Source: Intestinimonas timonensis
GTDB lineage: Bacteria; Bacillota; Clostridia; Oscillospirales; Oscillospiraceae
Length of the DNA: 49,580 nt
NCBI RefSeq assembly: GCF_900626145.1
Contig: NZ_LR130835.1
Coordinates: 1 to 49,580, forward strand
Reading direction: 5' to 3'
Below, in pieces: positions 17,385 to 26,652 of this stretch; positions within the stretch are counted from its first letter, which is position 1; each line of letters opens with the position of its first letter. Both the position numbers and the translations under genes were made by a program. The notes under the pieces are model-generated. The model made no database searches. It saw only the letters and a program-made list of their open reading frames with translations, and was not told where the DNA came from.

Positions 17385-18581
17385 ATGTGGAAACGGTTCC
17401 TGGCCGGGCTGTGCGCCGCCGGGCTGCTGGTGGTTTTCATCCAGAGCTATGCCGCCGGAGAGGAGTGGGACGCCAATATCATCTTCCTGGCCCTCAACGA
17501 CTCTCCCGTCCCCCTCAGTGACAGCACCATGCCCATCAATGTGGGCGGCACCATCTACCTCCCCTATTTCATGCTGGATGCCAACCAGAACGGCGGCATC
17601 CGCCTGGGCATCATCAATGGTGGACAGGACAAGGTGAAAAATACCCTCACCCTCTACAACACGGAGCCCAAAAACCTGACCTTCGATCTGCGGACCGGCC
17701 TCTCCTATGACTACTTCCCAGACGGCGAGCGGCAGACCCCCACCGCCATCATCCGCAACGGCCAGATCTATGTTTCGGCCAGCTCTACCTGCTCCTATTT
17801 TGACGTGAAGTATATTTACAGCAATATCCAGTTCGGGGACAAGAGCTACCCCTATATCCGCATCCGCACCGATAATGTGGCGCTGGACGACGCCTCCTTC
17901 AAGAGCTCGGCCTCCACCACCTACCTCATCCAGCTCCAGAATTATTACCGGTCGGTGACCGGACAAAACGGGGACAACACCACCGCCCCCGTGGTCTCCC
18001 CGGCGCCCTCCGTGCCCTCCCAGCCGACGGATAGCGGACAGGACCGACGGGGGGTCCGGGTCTATTTGGCAGTGCGCAGCGATACGGGAGAGGCCGGCAG
18101 TGAGATGCTGGACCAGCTGCGCAGCTATGGCTGGGGCTGCCTGCTGCTGGTGCCCGCTGACCAGGTGGCCCAGCGGGATGAGCTCATCCGCCAGGCGGTG
18201 GGGGAAGGACATATGGTGGGCCTCATCACCGATGCGGAAAATCTGGAGAAGGCGCAGCGGGAGCTGGAGGAGGCCAACGAGGTCCTCTCCCATGTGGCCC
18301 TCACCAATACCTGGATCGTGCTGGCCGAGTACCCGTCAGTGGCCCAGGGTCTGGAAGATGCCGGCTGGCTGTGCTGGGATAACGACATCGACGGTGTCCC
18401 CGGTGAACGGAGCAGCAGCACCGTCTACTACCAGATCGAGCGCCGCTTGGAGGACCGGGAGAGTCAGGCAAGTATCACACTGGATGACAGCAGCACCTCC
18501 GCCTCCGTGCTCAGCCGACTCCTGGACACCCTGCGGGAGGACGGTTACAGCGTGCGCCTGGCGGTGGAATCGGAATTTTAA
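17385..18581 (+). CDS. Secreted protein with copper-amine-oxidase-N-like and deacetylase-like regions
   Basis: 398 residues. A signal peptide (about 1-25, FLAGLCAAGLLVVFIQSYAAG) is followed by a region like the Cu-amine-oxidase N-terminal domain seen in many clostridial wall proteins (SDSTMPINVGGTIYLPYFML). A Pro/Ser linker (about 205-220) leads to a C-terminal domain whose layout recalls NodB polysaccharide deacetylases (EMLDQLRSYGWGCLLLVPAD, GEGHMVGLITD), but the metal-binding Asp/His residues are not visible, so it is probably catalytically dead or a different fold. Envelope-associated; substrate unknown. ATG 17385 follows AGGAGGGATG; the desulfurase gene starts 17 bp after its stop. Confidence 0.65.
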   Translation: MWKRFLAGLCAAGLLVVFIQSYAAGEEWDANIIFLALNDSPVPLSDSTMPINVGGTIYLPYFMLDANQNGGIRLGIINGGQDKVKNTLTLYNTEPKNLTFDLRTGLSYDYFPDGERQTPTAIIRNGQIYVSASSTCSYFDVKYIYSNIQFGDKSYPYIRIRTDNVALDDASFKSSASTTYLIQLQNYYRSVTGQNGDNTTAPVVSPAPSVPSQPTDSGQDRRGVRVYLAVRSDTGEAGSEMLDQLRSYGWGCLLLVPADQVAQRDELIRQAVGEGHMVGLITDAENLEKAQRELEEANEVLSHVALTNTWIVLAEYPSVAQGLEDAGWLCWDNDIDGVPGERSSSTVYYQIERRLEDRESQASITLDDSSTSASVLSRLLDTLREDGYSVRLAVESEF

Positions 18582-18598
18582 GGTGGAGGATGTGCTCT

Positions 18599-19759
18599 AT
18601 GGGAAAAAGCTGCTATTTCGATAACGCTGCCACCTCCTTCCCCAAGGCCCCAGGTGTGGCGGAGGCCATGACGAACTACCTTACACAGGTAGGCTCCAAC
18701 GTGGGCCGTGGGGATTACCAGTCGGCCTACGCCGCCGCCGAGCGGGTGCTGGAGGTCCGGGAGAAGCTGTGCCGGCGCTTCGGCGCCCCTGACCCCAGAA
18801 ACGTCATCTTCACCCCCGGCAGCACCTACGGGCTCAACGCCGTGCTCAAGGGAGTGCTGCGGCCCGGAGATAAGGTGGCCGCCTCCCCCATGGAGCACAA
18901 CGCCGTGCTCCGCCCCCTCACACAGCTGGAGCAAGCAGGAGTGGAGATCGTTTGGCTGCCCTGTAGCCACACGGGGGAGCTCCTCCTGGACCAGGCGGCG
19001 GAGCTGCTTACTCCCGATCTGAAGCTGTGTGTCCTCACCCACGCCTCCAACGTGTGCGGTACCCGCATGCCCATCGAGGCGGTGGGAAGGCTGTGCCGGG
19101 AGCGGGGCATCCTCTTCTGTGTGGACGCCGCCCAGAGCGCCGGCTTCGTGCCCCTGGACATGGGGCCTATGGAGATCGACGCTCTGGCCATGCCTGCTCA
19201 CAAGGGCCTGCTGGGTCCCCAGGGTCTGGGCGTGCTGCTCCTCACCGACGCCATGGCAGAGGCCATGGAGCCTTTGGTCTCCGGCGGTACGGGGAGCCGC
19301 TCCGACCTGCTGGAGATGCCCCCTTTCCTGCCCGACCGACTGGAACCGGGAACCTTAAACCTGCCCGGCATCTACGGGCTGGGCGCCGCCCTGGACTGGT
19401 GGGAGGGCCAGGATCAGGCTGCCCTCCGGCACCGGGAGGAGCGTCTCACCGGCCATCTGATCGCCCGGCTGGCTGAGTACGAGGAGGACGGCCTCCGGGT
19501 GCTGGGCACCAGGGATGAAAAGAAGCAGGTAGGTGTGGTATCGGTGGACTTTTTGGAAAAGGACAACGCCGAGTGTGCCTACCGCCTGGAGCGGGACTTC
19601 GGTATCCAGACCCGCTGCGGCCTCCACTGCGCCCCACTGGCCCACAAGACCCTGGGCACCTATCCCCAGGGCACCGTCCGCTTCTCCGTGGGACCCTTCA
19701 CCCGATTTGAGGACATCGACTATGTTCAGGGCGCCGTGGCGGAGATCCTGTGCGGATAA
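18599..19759 (+). CDS. Cysteine desulfurase-family class V aminotransferase
   Basis: 386 residues from ATG 18599; AGGTGGAGG is correctly spaced for it but would touch the in-frame ATG at 18590. PLP-enzyme features: Asp176 in VDAAQSAG, Schiff-base Lys202 in AMPAHKGLLGPQG, GGTGSRSD, and the mobile-loop cysteine in RCGLHCAPLAHKTLG. The overall pattern fits the cysteine desulfurase-like family typified by Enterococcus EF2568, which often accompanies selenium-dependent molybdenum hydroxylase genes, although none are seen here. It would release sulfur (or selenium) from cysteine (or selenocysteine). Probably co-transcribed with the secreted protein gene. Confidence 0.88.
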   Translation: MGKSCYFDNAATSFPKAPGVAEAMTNYLTQVGSNVGRGDYQSAYAAAERVLEVREKLCRRFGAPDPRNVIFTPGSTYGLNAVLKGVLRPGDKVAASPMEHNAVLRPLTQLEQAGVEIVWLPCSHTGELLLDQAAELLTPDLKLCVLTHASNVCGTRMPIEAVGRLCRERGILFCVDAAQSAGFVPLDMGPMEIDALAMPAHKGLLGPQGLGVLLLTDAMAEAMEPLVSGGTGSRSDLLEMPPFLPDRLEPGTLNLPGIYGLGAALDWWEGQDQAALRHREERLTGHLIARLAEYEEDGLRVLGTRDEKKQVGVVSVDFLEKDNAECAYRLERDFGIQTRCGLHCAPLAHKTLGTYPQGTVRFSVGPFTRFEDIDYVQGAVAEILCG

Positions 19760-19774
19760 ATCAATTCAATATAT

Positions 19775-19823
19775 ACAGAGCGGACTGATCATGCCGCCGG
19801 CATGGACAGTCCGCTCTGTTTTG
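19775..19823 (+). terminator. Intrinsic terminator after the desulfurase gene
   Basis: ACAGAGCGGACTG (19775-19787) pairs with CAGTCCGCTCTGT (19807-19819), inner CATGCC/GGCATG hairpin, followed by TTTTG. Confidence 0.88.
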
Positions 19824-20061
19824 TAAGTTATGATTTTTGATTCGTATATATCCACCATGTAAGGTGCGACGGCCTTGGATTGGCGGGGAAGTCTCCAGAG
19901 CTTCTGCACGGCATGCAGATCGTCTCAGAAAGGTGGCCAATTCTCACTGTTCTGACCAGAATATCTATGGCGTTCTGCCTTGTGGATGCTGTCCCTTTTT
20001 GAATGGATACCTTTAATTGGAAATTTTATTGTAAAAAATGTGGAACTGTAAAATTCTGACC
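19824..20061. other. Intergenic stretch with no recognised gene
   Basis: About 240 bp between the desulfurase terminator and the cstA promoter. The only regular element seen is TTCTG-AC-CAGAA near 19947-19958, a short dyad of unknown meaning. No ORF with a ribosome binding site was found. Confidence 0.5.
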
Positions 20062-20089
20062 TTGACTTTTGTTCACCTGGGTTTATACT
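20062..20089 (+). promoter_or_regulatory. Sigma-A promoter of the cstA-type gene
   Basis: TTGACT (20062-20067), 16-bp spacer, TATACT (20084-20089), leaving a leader of about 98 nt before ATG 20194. Confidence 0.75.
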
Positions 20090-20193
20090 GTTAAACGTTT
20101 TTGGTAGAGCAATGGGCCCACGTTCCACCAGTAAACTTCACGCTCCTTATGGAAAAACCGGAGACCATATGGAGGACTGGAGGAGACAGTTGT

Positions 20194-21660
20194 ATGATTT
20201 CATTTTTTGTATGTCTAATTTTGCTTGTTGTGGGATTTTTTACTTATAGCAAGCTGGTAGAAAAGATTTTTCGCATTGATGACCGTCCTACGCCCGCAGT
20301 GGCGCATCCCGACGGCGTGGACTATGTGCCCATGAAAACCTGGCGTATTTTTCTGGTTCAGCTGCTGAATATTGCCGGCCTGGGGCCCATTTACGGTGCT
20401 CTGTCCGGTGCCTGCTGGGGACCTTCGGTATACCTGTGGATCGTGCTGGGCACCATCCTGGGCGGTGGTGTTCATGACTTCCTCTCCGGCATGATGAGTG
20501 AACGCAACGACGGTAAGTCCATCTCTGAGGTGGTTGGCCTCTATATGGGCAAGGTCATTACTTTTATCATGCGCGTATTCTCCGTGGTGCTGCTGGTGAT
20601 GGTGGGCGTCAACTTTTCCGTTGGCCCTGCCGGCCTGCTGGCCAAGCTGACTCCTGATTCTCTGTCCACCATGTTCTGGCTGGTGGTCATTATGATTTAT
20701 TATCTGGTAGCCACCTTCCTGCCCATTGACAAGATCATCGGTAAGCTCTACCCCGTGTTCGGCATCTGCCTGATCGTTATGGCGCTGGGCATCGGCGGCG
20801 GCATTCTGATTCAGATGGGCAGCGACATGCCGGAGATCACTCTGGCCAACCTGACTGTCGCCCATCCCGACGGCCTGCCCAAGTGGGCCATGATGTTTGT
20901 CACTGTGGCCTGCGGCGCCATCTCTGGCTTCCACGCCACCCAGTCGCCCATGATGGCTCGCTGCATCACCAGTGAGAAACAGGGCCGCACCATTTTCTAT
21001 GGCGCTATGGTGGCCGAAGGTATCATCGCCCTGATTTGGGCGGCTGCTGGCGTCACCTACTACACCAACCATGGTTCCCTGCTGGATGGCATGACCGGAC
21101 TGACCAACGCAATTGCTGCCGGCGGTTCCGGCGGTGTGGTCTTTGAGATCTCCACCGGTCTGCTGGGTACGGTGGGCGGTATTCTGGCCATGATCGGCGT
21201 GATCGCCTGCCCCATCACTTCCGGCGATACCGCCTACCGGGCTGCTCGACTCACCATCGCCGACTGGTTCCACATCGACCAGTCCAAGGTTGGCCCCCGT
21301 GCCGCGCTGTCCATCCCCCTGCTGGGTGTGGGCGCCGTCATTGCTCTGGCGCTGCCTTGGGACGTGCTGTGGCGCTATTTCTCCTGGTCCAACCAGACCC
21401 TGGCCATGATCGTGCTGTGGACTGGTGCCGTGTTCCTGCACAAGTACGGTTTCCCGCCCAAGGCCTGCCTCATTGCCGCCCTTCCCGCTACCTTTATGTC
21501 TGCGGTATCGGTGACTTATTTCTTCCAGGCACCTGAGTGCCTGAACCTGCCCACCTCCATCGCCTACCCGGTGGGTATTATCGTGGCCGCCGTGTTCCTG
21601 GCCATCTTCATTTGGCGTATCCTGATTATGGCCAAGGATGACGTTGTCAAGGCCGATTGA
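20194..21660 (+). CDS. cstA: CstA-family transporter (carbon starvation protein A)
   Basis: 488 residues, strongly hydrophobic, roughly a dozen membrane helices. Family marks include LLNIAGLGPIYGALSGACWG, GGGVHDFLSGMMSERNDGKS, FHATQSPMMARC and ACPITSGDTAYRAAR. It is shorter than the about 700-residue enterobacterial CstA. CstA-type proteins import pyruvate or peptides; which one here is unknown. ATG 20194 follows GGAGGAGACAG; an in-frame ATG at 20149 has no ribosome binding site. Monocistronic, with its own promoter and terminator. Confidence 0.92.
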   Translation: MISFFVCLILLVVGFFTYSKLVEKIFRIDDRPTPAVAHPDGVDYVPMKTWRIFLVQLLNIAGLGPIYGALSGACWGPSVYLWIVLGTILGGGVHDFLSGMMSERNDGKSISEVVGLYMGKVITFIMRVFSVVLLVMVGVNFSVGPAGLLAKLTPDSLSTMFWLVVIMIYYLVATFLPIDKIIGKLYPVFGICLIVMALGIGGGILIQMGSDMPEITLANLTVAHPDGLPKWAMMFVTVACGAISGFHATQSPMMARCITSEKQGRTIFYGAMVAEGIIALIWAAAGVTYYTNHGSLLDGMTGLTNAIAAGGSGGVVFEISTGLLGTVGGILAMIGVIACPITSGDTAYRAARLTIADWFHIDQSKVGPRAALSIPLLGVGAVIALALPWDVLWRYFSWSNQTLAMIVLWTGAVFLHKYGFPPKACLIAALPATFMSAVSVTYFFQAPECLNLPTSIAYPVGIIVAAVFLAIFIWRILIMAKDDVVKAD

Positions 21661-21690
21661 ATCCGTAAAATAAAAAACGAATGATATGCT

Positions 21691-21744
21691 TCCCTCTGCG
21701 GGTGACAGTGCAATCAAACGCTGTCAATCGCAGAGGGAGTTTTG
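21691..21744 (+). terminator. Intrinsic terminator after cstA
   Basis: TCCCTCTGCG (21691-21700) pairs with CGCAGAGGGA (21729-21738), with an inner TGACAG/CTGTCA helix, then GTTTTGTT. Confidence 0.85.
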
Positions 21745-21908
21745 TTATGCCGCGGAAGCAAAAGTAAATTCCAAAGAGACTGAGTTATAAGAAACTTACC
21801 TCTAGCTACAACGGCGAGGATTTTATCTAGGACCTGGTACGAGCGGAGTGATGCGCATCTGTGTGGTCCATGCGGCCTGGGTGTGCGTGCTGACATCGAA
21901 ATATGCTG

Positions 21909-22008
21909 GAGTAACTTAACACTGCCAGACGGGGGAAAGTGCTCTCTATTGTCTTACTTTGTCGATCCTGTTCTCCCTGGCAGGGCTGAAGGGGGCCTGG
22001 AGTTACTC
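21909..22008. other. 100-nt two-helix inverted-repeat structure, candidate RNA
   Basis: In the gene-free stretch 21745-22020, GAGTAACT (21909-21916) pairs with AGTTACTC (22001-22008) and, nested inside, CTGCCAG (21922-21928) pairs with CTGGCAG (21977-21983). The nesting of two perfect helices suggests a folded RNA or a regulatory DNA element. No promoter or T-run was identified and the strand is not known. Short ORFs in the region lack ribosome binding sites. Confidence 0.35.
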
Positions 22009-22025
22009 TCTTGAATAAGCAAGAA

Positions 22026-22054
22026 AAAGCCCACGGCACGGGGCCGTGGGCTTT
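22026..22054 (-). terminator. Terminator of the groESL operon
   Basis: AAAGCCCACGGC / GCCGTGGGCTTT stem (22026-22054), followed on the minus strand by further T residues. It lies 18 bp past the groEL stop. Confidence 0.88.
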
Positions 22055-22071
22055 GTAAGTGGGTACTTCTA

Positions 22072-23706
<1,635 letters not shown>

Positions 23707-23777
23707 TTACCTCCTATACGATGACGGACCGGCGGCAGTCCCGCCGCGCCCTGAAAACTGAAAATACAGACCGGATC

Positions 23778-24083
<306 letters not shown>

Positions 24084-24112
24084 TTATGGTTTTGTCCATC
24101 TACGTTCAGGTG

Positions 24113-24139
24113 TTAGCACTCGAAAAACATGAGTGCTAA
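24113..24139. promoter_or_regulatory. CIRCE operator (HrcA site) of groESL
   Basis: TTAGCACTC (24113-24121), nine bases, GAGTGCTAA (24131-24139): a perfect match to CIRCE, bound by the HrcA repressor. It lies between the promoter and groES. Confidence 0.97.
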
Positions 24140-24150
24140 CTTCGAGTATG

Positions 24151-24179
24151 ATGATACCTCTCCTTGCCAAAAAAATCAA
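24151..24179 (-). promoter_or_regulatory. Sigma-A promoter of groESL
   Basis: TTGATT (24179-24174), 17-bp spacer, TATCAT (24156-24151) on the minus strand, directly upstream of CIRCE. Its -35 lies in the T-tract of the terminator of the preceding gene. Confidence 0.8.
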
Positions 24180-24209
24180 CCCCCAATTTTGAAAATTGGG
24201 GGCTGTTTT
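24174..24209. terminator. Terminator between lipid kinase and groESL
   Basis: CCCCCAATTTT-G-AAAATTGGGGG (24180-24202). On the minus strand it runs into TTGATTTTTTT, on the plus strand into CTGTTTTT. Confidence 0.88.
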
Positions 24210-24257
24210 TCGGAAAATTCACCTTTTGTTCACAAAGGGACAGGCGGAGTGCCAGAC

Positions 24258-25184
24258 TCAGCCGCCGGGGATGTGATAATCCAGACCGGCGGGGTAGAAA
24301 AACCACACCTTTTTGGGGGAGAGGAAGACGGTAAATGACTTGGAACGCATGACTTCTCCGTCTACCACCGCCGTCAGCTCCTGAGGGGAGGAGAAGGAGA
24401 AAGACGTGCCGTGGAAGTGAGAGAGAACCTCCGGGTGATCCCGGTAGTGACCTGTGGAATAGGCGCCCAGAAGGCGGAAGAAGGTGAAACGGCTTACCTT
24501 TGGGACCACCAGCATGTCTAGGATACCGTCGTCCGGCTGGGCATCTCCCACCGGCATGAAGCCGCCGCCGTAGTGGCGGCCATTGCAGATGCAGATGATG
24601 GTGCTCTCGCCGTCCAGGACGGTGTCCCCGGCCCGGATAACGGTGGGCCGGCAGAGACCCTTAAAGAGGACGTTGACCACCAGAGAGGCGGTGTAGGCCG
24701 CCATACCGCCCAGGAAGGGGAGGGCCTTGTACTTGTGGACGTCGGCGGCGATGCGGGCGTCCACCCCGGCACAGCACACGTCGATGCCCAGGCGGCCGTT
24801 GCAGTCCATGAGGTCAAAGGCGGCCTGAGGACCGGCAGCCAGGGCAGCCAGGTCGGAGAAGGCCGTCCGGTAGGTGGGGCCGAAGAGCTTGATGAAGTCG
24901 TTGCCGGTGCCCTTGGGCACGTTGGTGACGGCGGCGTTGTCAAAGCCGGCGGCGGCGTTCACCACCTCGTTGAGGGTGCCATCGCCACCGCAGGCATAGA
25001 GCCGGACCGGTTCGCCTGACTCCGCCGCCGCCCTGGCACGGCGCTCACAGTCCCCGGGGGCGGCGCCCAGGAAGAGCTCGTGGTCCAGCCCCAGACCGGT
25101 AAAGGTCTCCGTGATCTGGCGGCACAGGGCGTCGGTGCTGCCCCGCTTGCCCGCGGCCGGGTTGATGAGAAAGAGGTGCTTCAA
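24258..25184 (-). CDS. Diacylglycerol/lipid kinase family protein
   Basis: 308 residues from TTG 25184. DAGK-family marks: FLINPAAGKRG at the start, the nucleotide loop ACGGDGTLNEVVNAA and VPKGTGNDF. The C-terminal half has GGGFMPVGDAQPDDGILDM and VVDGEV. It probably phosphorylates a membrane lipid such as diacylglycerol. TTG is preferred because AAAGGAGG lies 8 bases upstream; a GTG at 25217 has no such site and would overlap the HTH gene. It lies 29 bp after the HTH gene. Confidence 0.9.
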   Translation of the reverse strand: MKHLFLINPAAGKRGSTDALCRQITETFTGLGLDHELFLGAAPGDCERRARAAAESGEPVRLYACGGDGTLNEVVNAAAGFDNAAVTNVPKGTGNDFIKLFGPTYRTAFSDLAALAAGPQAAFDLMDCNGRLGIDVCCAGVDARIAADVHKYKALPFLGGMAAYTASLVVNVLFKGLCRPTVIRAGDTVLDGESTIICICNGRHYGGGFMPVGDAQPDDGILDMLVVPKVSRFTFFRLLGAYSTGHYRDHPEVLSHFHGTSFSFSSPQELTAVVDGEVMRSKSFTVFLSPKKVWFFYPAGLDYHIPGG

Positions 25185-25213
25185 GGGAAGAGCCTCCTTT
25201 TGGTGTGGATCAG

Positions 25214-25438
25214 TCACTGGCAGGGCGGTGTCCGGCCAACCAGCTCATCCAGCGCAATGCCGTAGAGATCTGCCAGCTTTACTGCAATGGAAAGGGGCAT
25301 GTCCCGCTCTCCGGACTCATACCGCCGATAGCCGCTGTATGAGATGCCCAGATGCGCAGCCAGCTGCTCCTGGGTCACCCGATGAGACTTGCGGAGCTGT
25401 TTCAGTCGTTGAAAAAATTTGCCTGTCAATTCCAACAC
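25214..25438 (-). CDS. Small XRE-family HTH regulator
   Basis: 74 residues or slightly fewer. Helix-turn-helix at about 12-65: LRKSHRVTQEQLAAHLGISY, then YRRYESGERDMPLSIAVKLA and ALDELVG. The start is uncertain: GTG 25438 touches the AGGAAG motif, whereas TTG 25429 is spaced 8-9 bases from it. A perfect 12-bp palindrome TTCCATATGGAA (25451-25462) directly upstream is a likely autoregulatory operator. It may control the lipid kinase gene that follows. Confidence 0.82.
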   Translation of the reverse strand: MLELTGKFFQRLKQLRKSHRVTQEQLAAHLGISYSGYRRYESGERDMPLSIAVKLADLYGIALDELVGRTPPCQ

Positions 25439-25450
25439 TTCCTATTGACG

Positions 25451-25462
25451 TTCCATATGGAA
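25451..25462. promoter_or_regulatory. Palindrome upstream of the XRE regulator, candidate operator
   Basis: TTCCATATGGAA, perfect 12-bp palindrome, 13 bp before the most upstream start codon of the regulator gene. Confidence 0.45.
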
Positions 25463-25524
25463 TGATTGGAAGTAAATAGGGAGCAATCCATGCGGGAAGC
25501 GGTGGACCCTTTTGGGGGAAGAAC

Positions 25525-26652
25525 TTACCACAGGGAGATGCGTTGCTCGGCCCGGGCCATGCGGGTGACGATAGCGGCGGCCTCCGCGCGGGTGAGGCTG
25601 TCGTTGGGCCGGAAGGTGAGGTCTCCGTCACTGCCGGTGAGGATGCCCTTGGCATAGAGGCCGAAAATGGCTTCGGCGGCATAGTCGCCGGTCTTGACAT
25701 CGGGGACAGCGGCCTTCACCCGGTTCAGACTGTTGATCTCCGGGATGCTCCGGCCCAGGCTGGTGCGGGAGAAGATATAGGCCATCTCGGCCCGGGTCAC
25801 CGGCCGCCCAAAGTCGGTAAACTCCCCGGTGGAGATAATACCGCTGGCCTCACAGTAGGTCACCGAGGACTTGTACCAGGGGGTGCCCGTCACCGGCTGG
25901 AGGTGGAAGGTGTCTCCGGTAGCCTGGCTCTCCATGAAAGCGGCCAGCTTCAGGGCTTCGGCCACCGTCAGGGTCTGATTGGGGGCGAAGGTGTCGTTGC
26001 CCACGCCCTGCATCAGGTTCAGGTTGTAGGCCAGGTCCGCCCACACAGAAAACCAGTCCCGGGGGGAGACGTCGGTGTAAGAGGGGAGACGCCCCTTGAT
26101 GAGGGGGAACTGGGCAGAGGGGACCTGCCGCTGGACCATCTGGTCCTTTAGGGTGGAGAGGGGAACCACTGTATCGGCGCCACCGGCCGTGAGCACCAGG
26201 GCGTCCAGACCGTCCACCTTGTCGGTGCGGACGGCGTCATAGACAAAGGGGAAAAACTCCTGGGTGGTGCCGCCCTGCTCATCGGGGAAGGGGAGCATGC
26301 TCACCACCCCCCACTGGTTGCCCTTCTCAGCCAGGTACAGGCCATAGCCCAGGTTCTCCAGGGTGTCGTACTCCGGCTGGAGCAGATAGGTGCCGTCCTG
26401 CCGGATGAGGCCCATCTTGTTGTTGATGCGCACCAGAGCTGTGCCCAGGGTGAAGTCCAGCACCGATTGGTACTGGATGGGGATGACCACCTTGCCGGAG
26501 GAATCGGCAAAGCCCCACAGACCGTTCTCGCTGGCCTTGGCCAGACCCTCCTGGTAGCCGTGGATGGTGGGGGCGGCCAGGGCGCAGGACAGGGTCATGG
26601 ACAGGGCCAGGACCAGGGCCGCCAGGCCACGGAGCTTACCGCTTCTTTTCAT
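25525..26652 (-). CDS. WG-repeat and SLH-domain surface protein
   Basis: 375 residues from ATG 26652. Signal peptide (LAALVLALSMTLSCALAA), then WG-type beta repeats at about 45-125 (GLWGFADSSGKVVIPIQYQS, then MGLIRQDGTYLLQPEYDT and NQWGVVS). The C-terminal 190 residues hold SLH motifs: YTDVSPRDWFSVWADLAYNL, GRPVTRAEMAYIFSR and VPDVKTGDYAAEAIFGLYAK with DSLTRAEAAAIVTRM. SLH modules bind pyruvylated secondary wall polymers. The start lies inside the 3' end of the RNA methyltransferase gene (17-bp overlap, another frame). The frame stays open upstream but antisense-like and without a signal peptide, so 26652 is chosen. Confidence 0.87.
   Translation of the reverse strand: MKRSGKLRGLAALVLALSMTLSCALAAPTIHGYQEGLAKASENGLWGFADSSGKVVIPIQYQSVLDFTLGTALVRINNKMGLIRQDGTYLLQPEYDTLENLGYGLYLAEKGNQWGVVSMLPFPDEQGGTTQEFFPFVYDAVRTDKVDGLDALVLTAGGADTVVPLSTLKDQMVQRQVPSAQFPLIKGRLPSYTDVSPRDWFSVWADLAYNLNLMQGVGNDTFAPNQTLTVAEALKLAAFMESQATGDTFHLQPVTGTPWYKSSVTYCEASGIISTGEFTDFGRPVTRAEMAYIFSRTSLGRSIPEINSLNRVKAAVPDVKTGDYAAEAIFGLYAKGILTGSDGDLTFRPNDSLTRAEAAAIVTRMARAEQRISLW

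Noticed and set aside
21714..22039. Short minus-strand frames in the cstA-groEL gap
   Set aside because: No ribosome binding sites and no recognisable protein pattern; the region is better described as non-coding.
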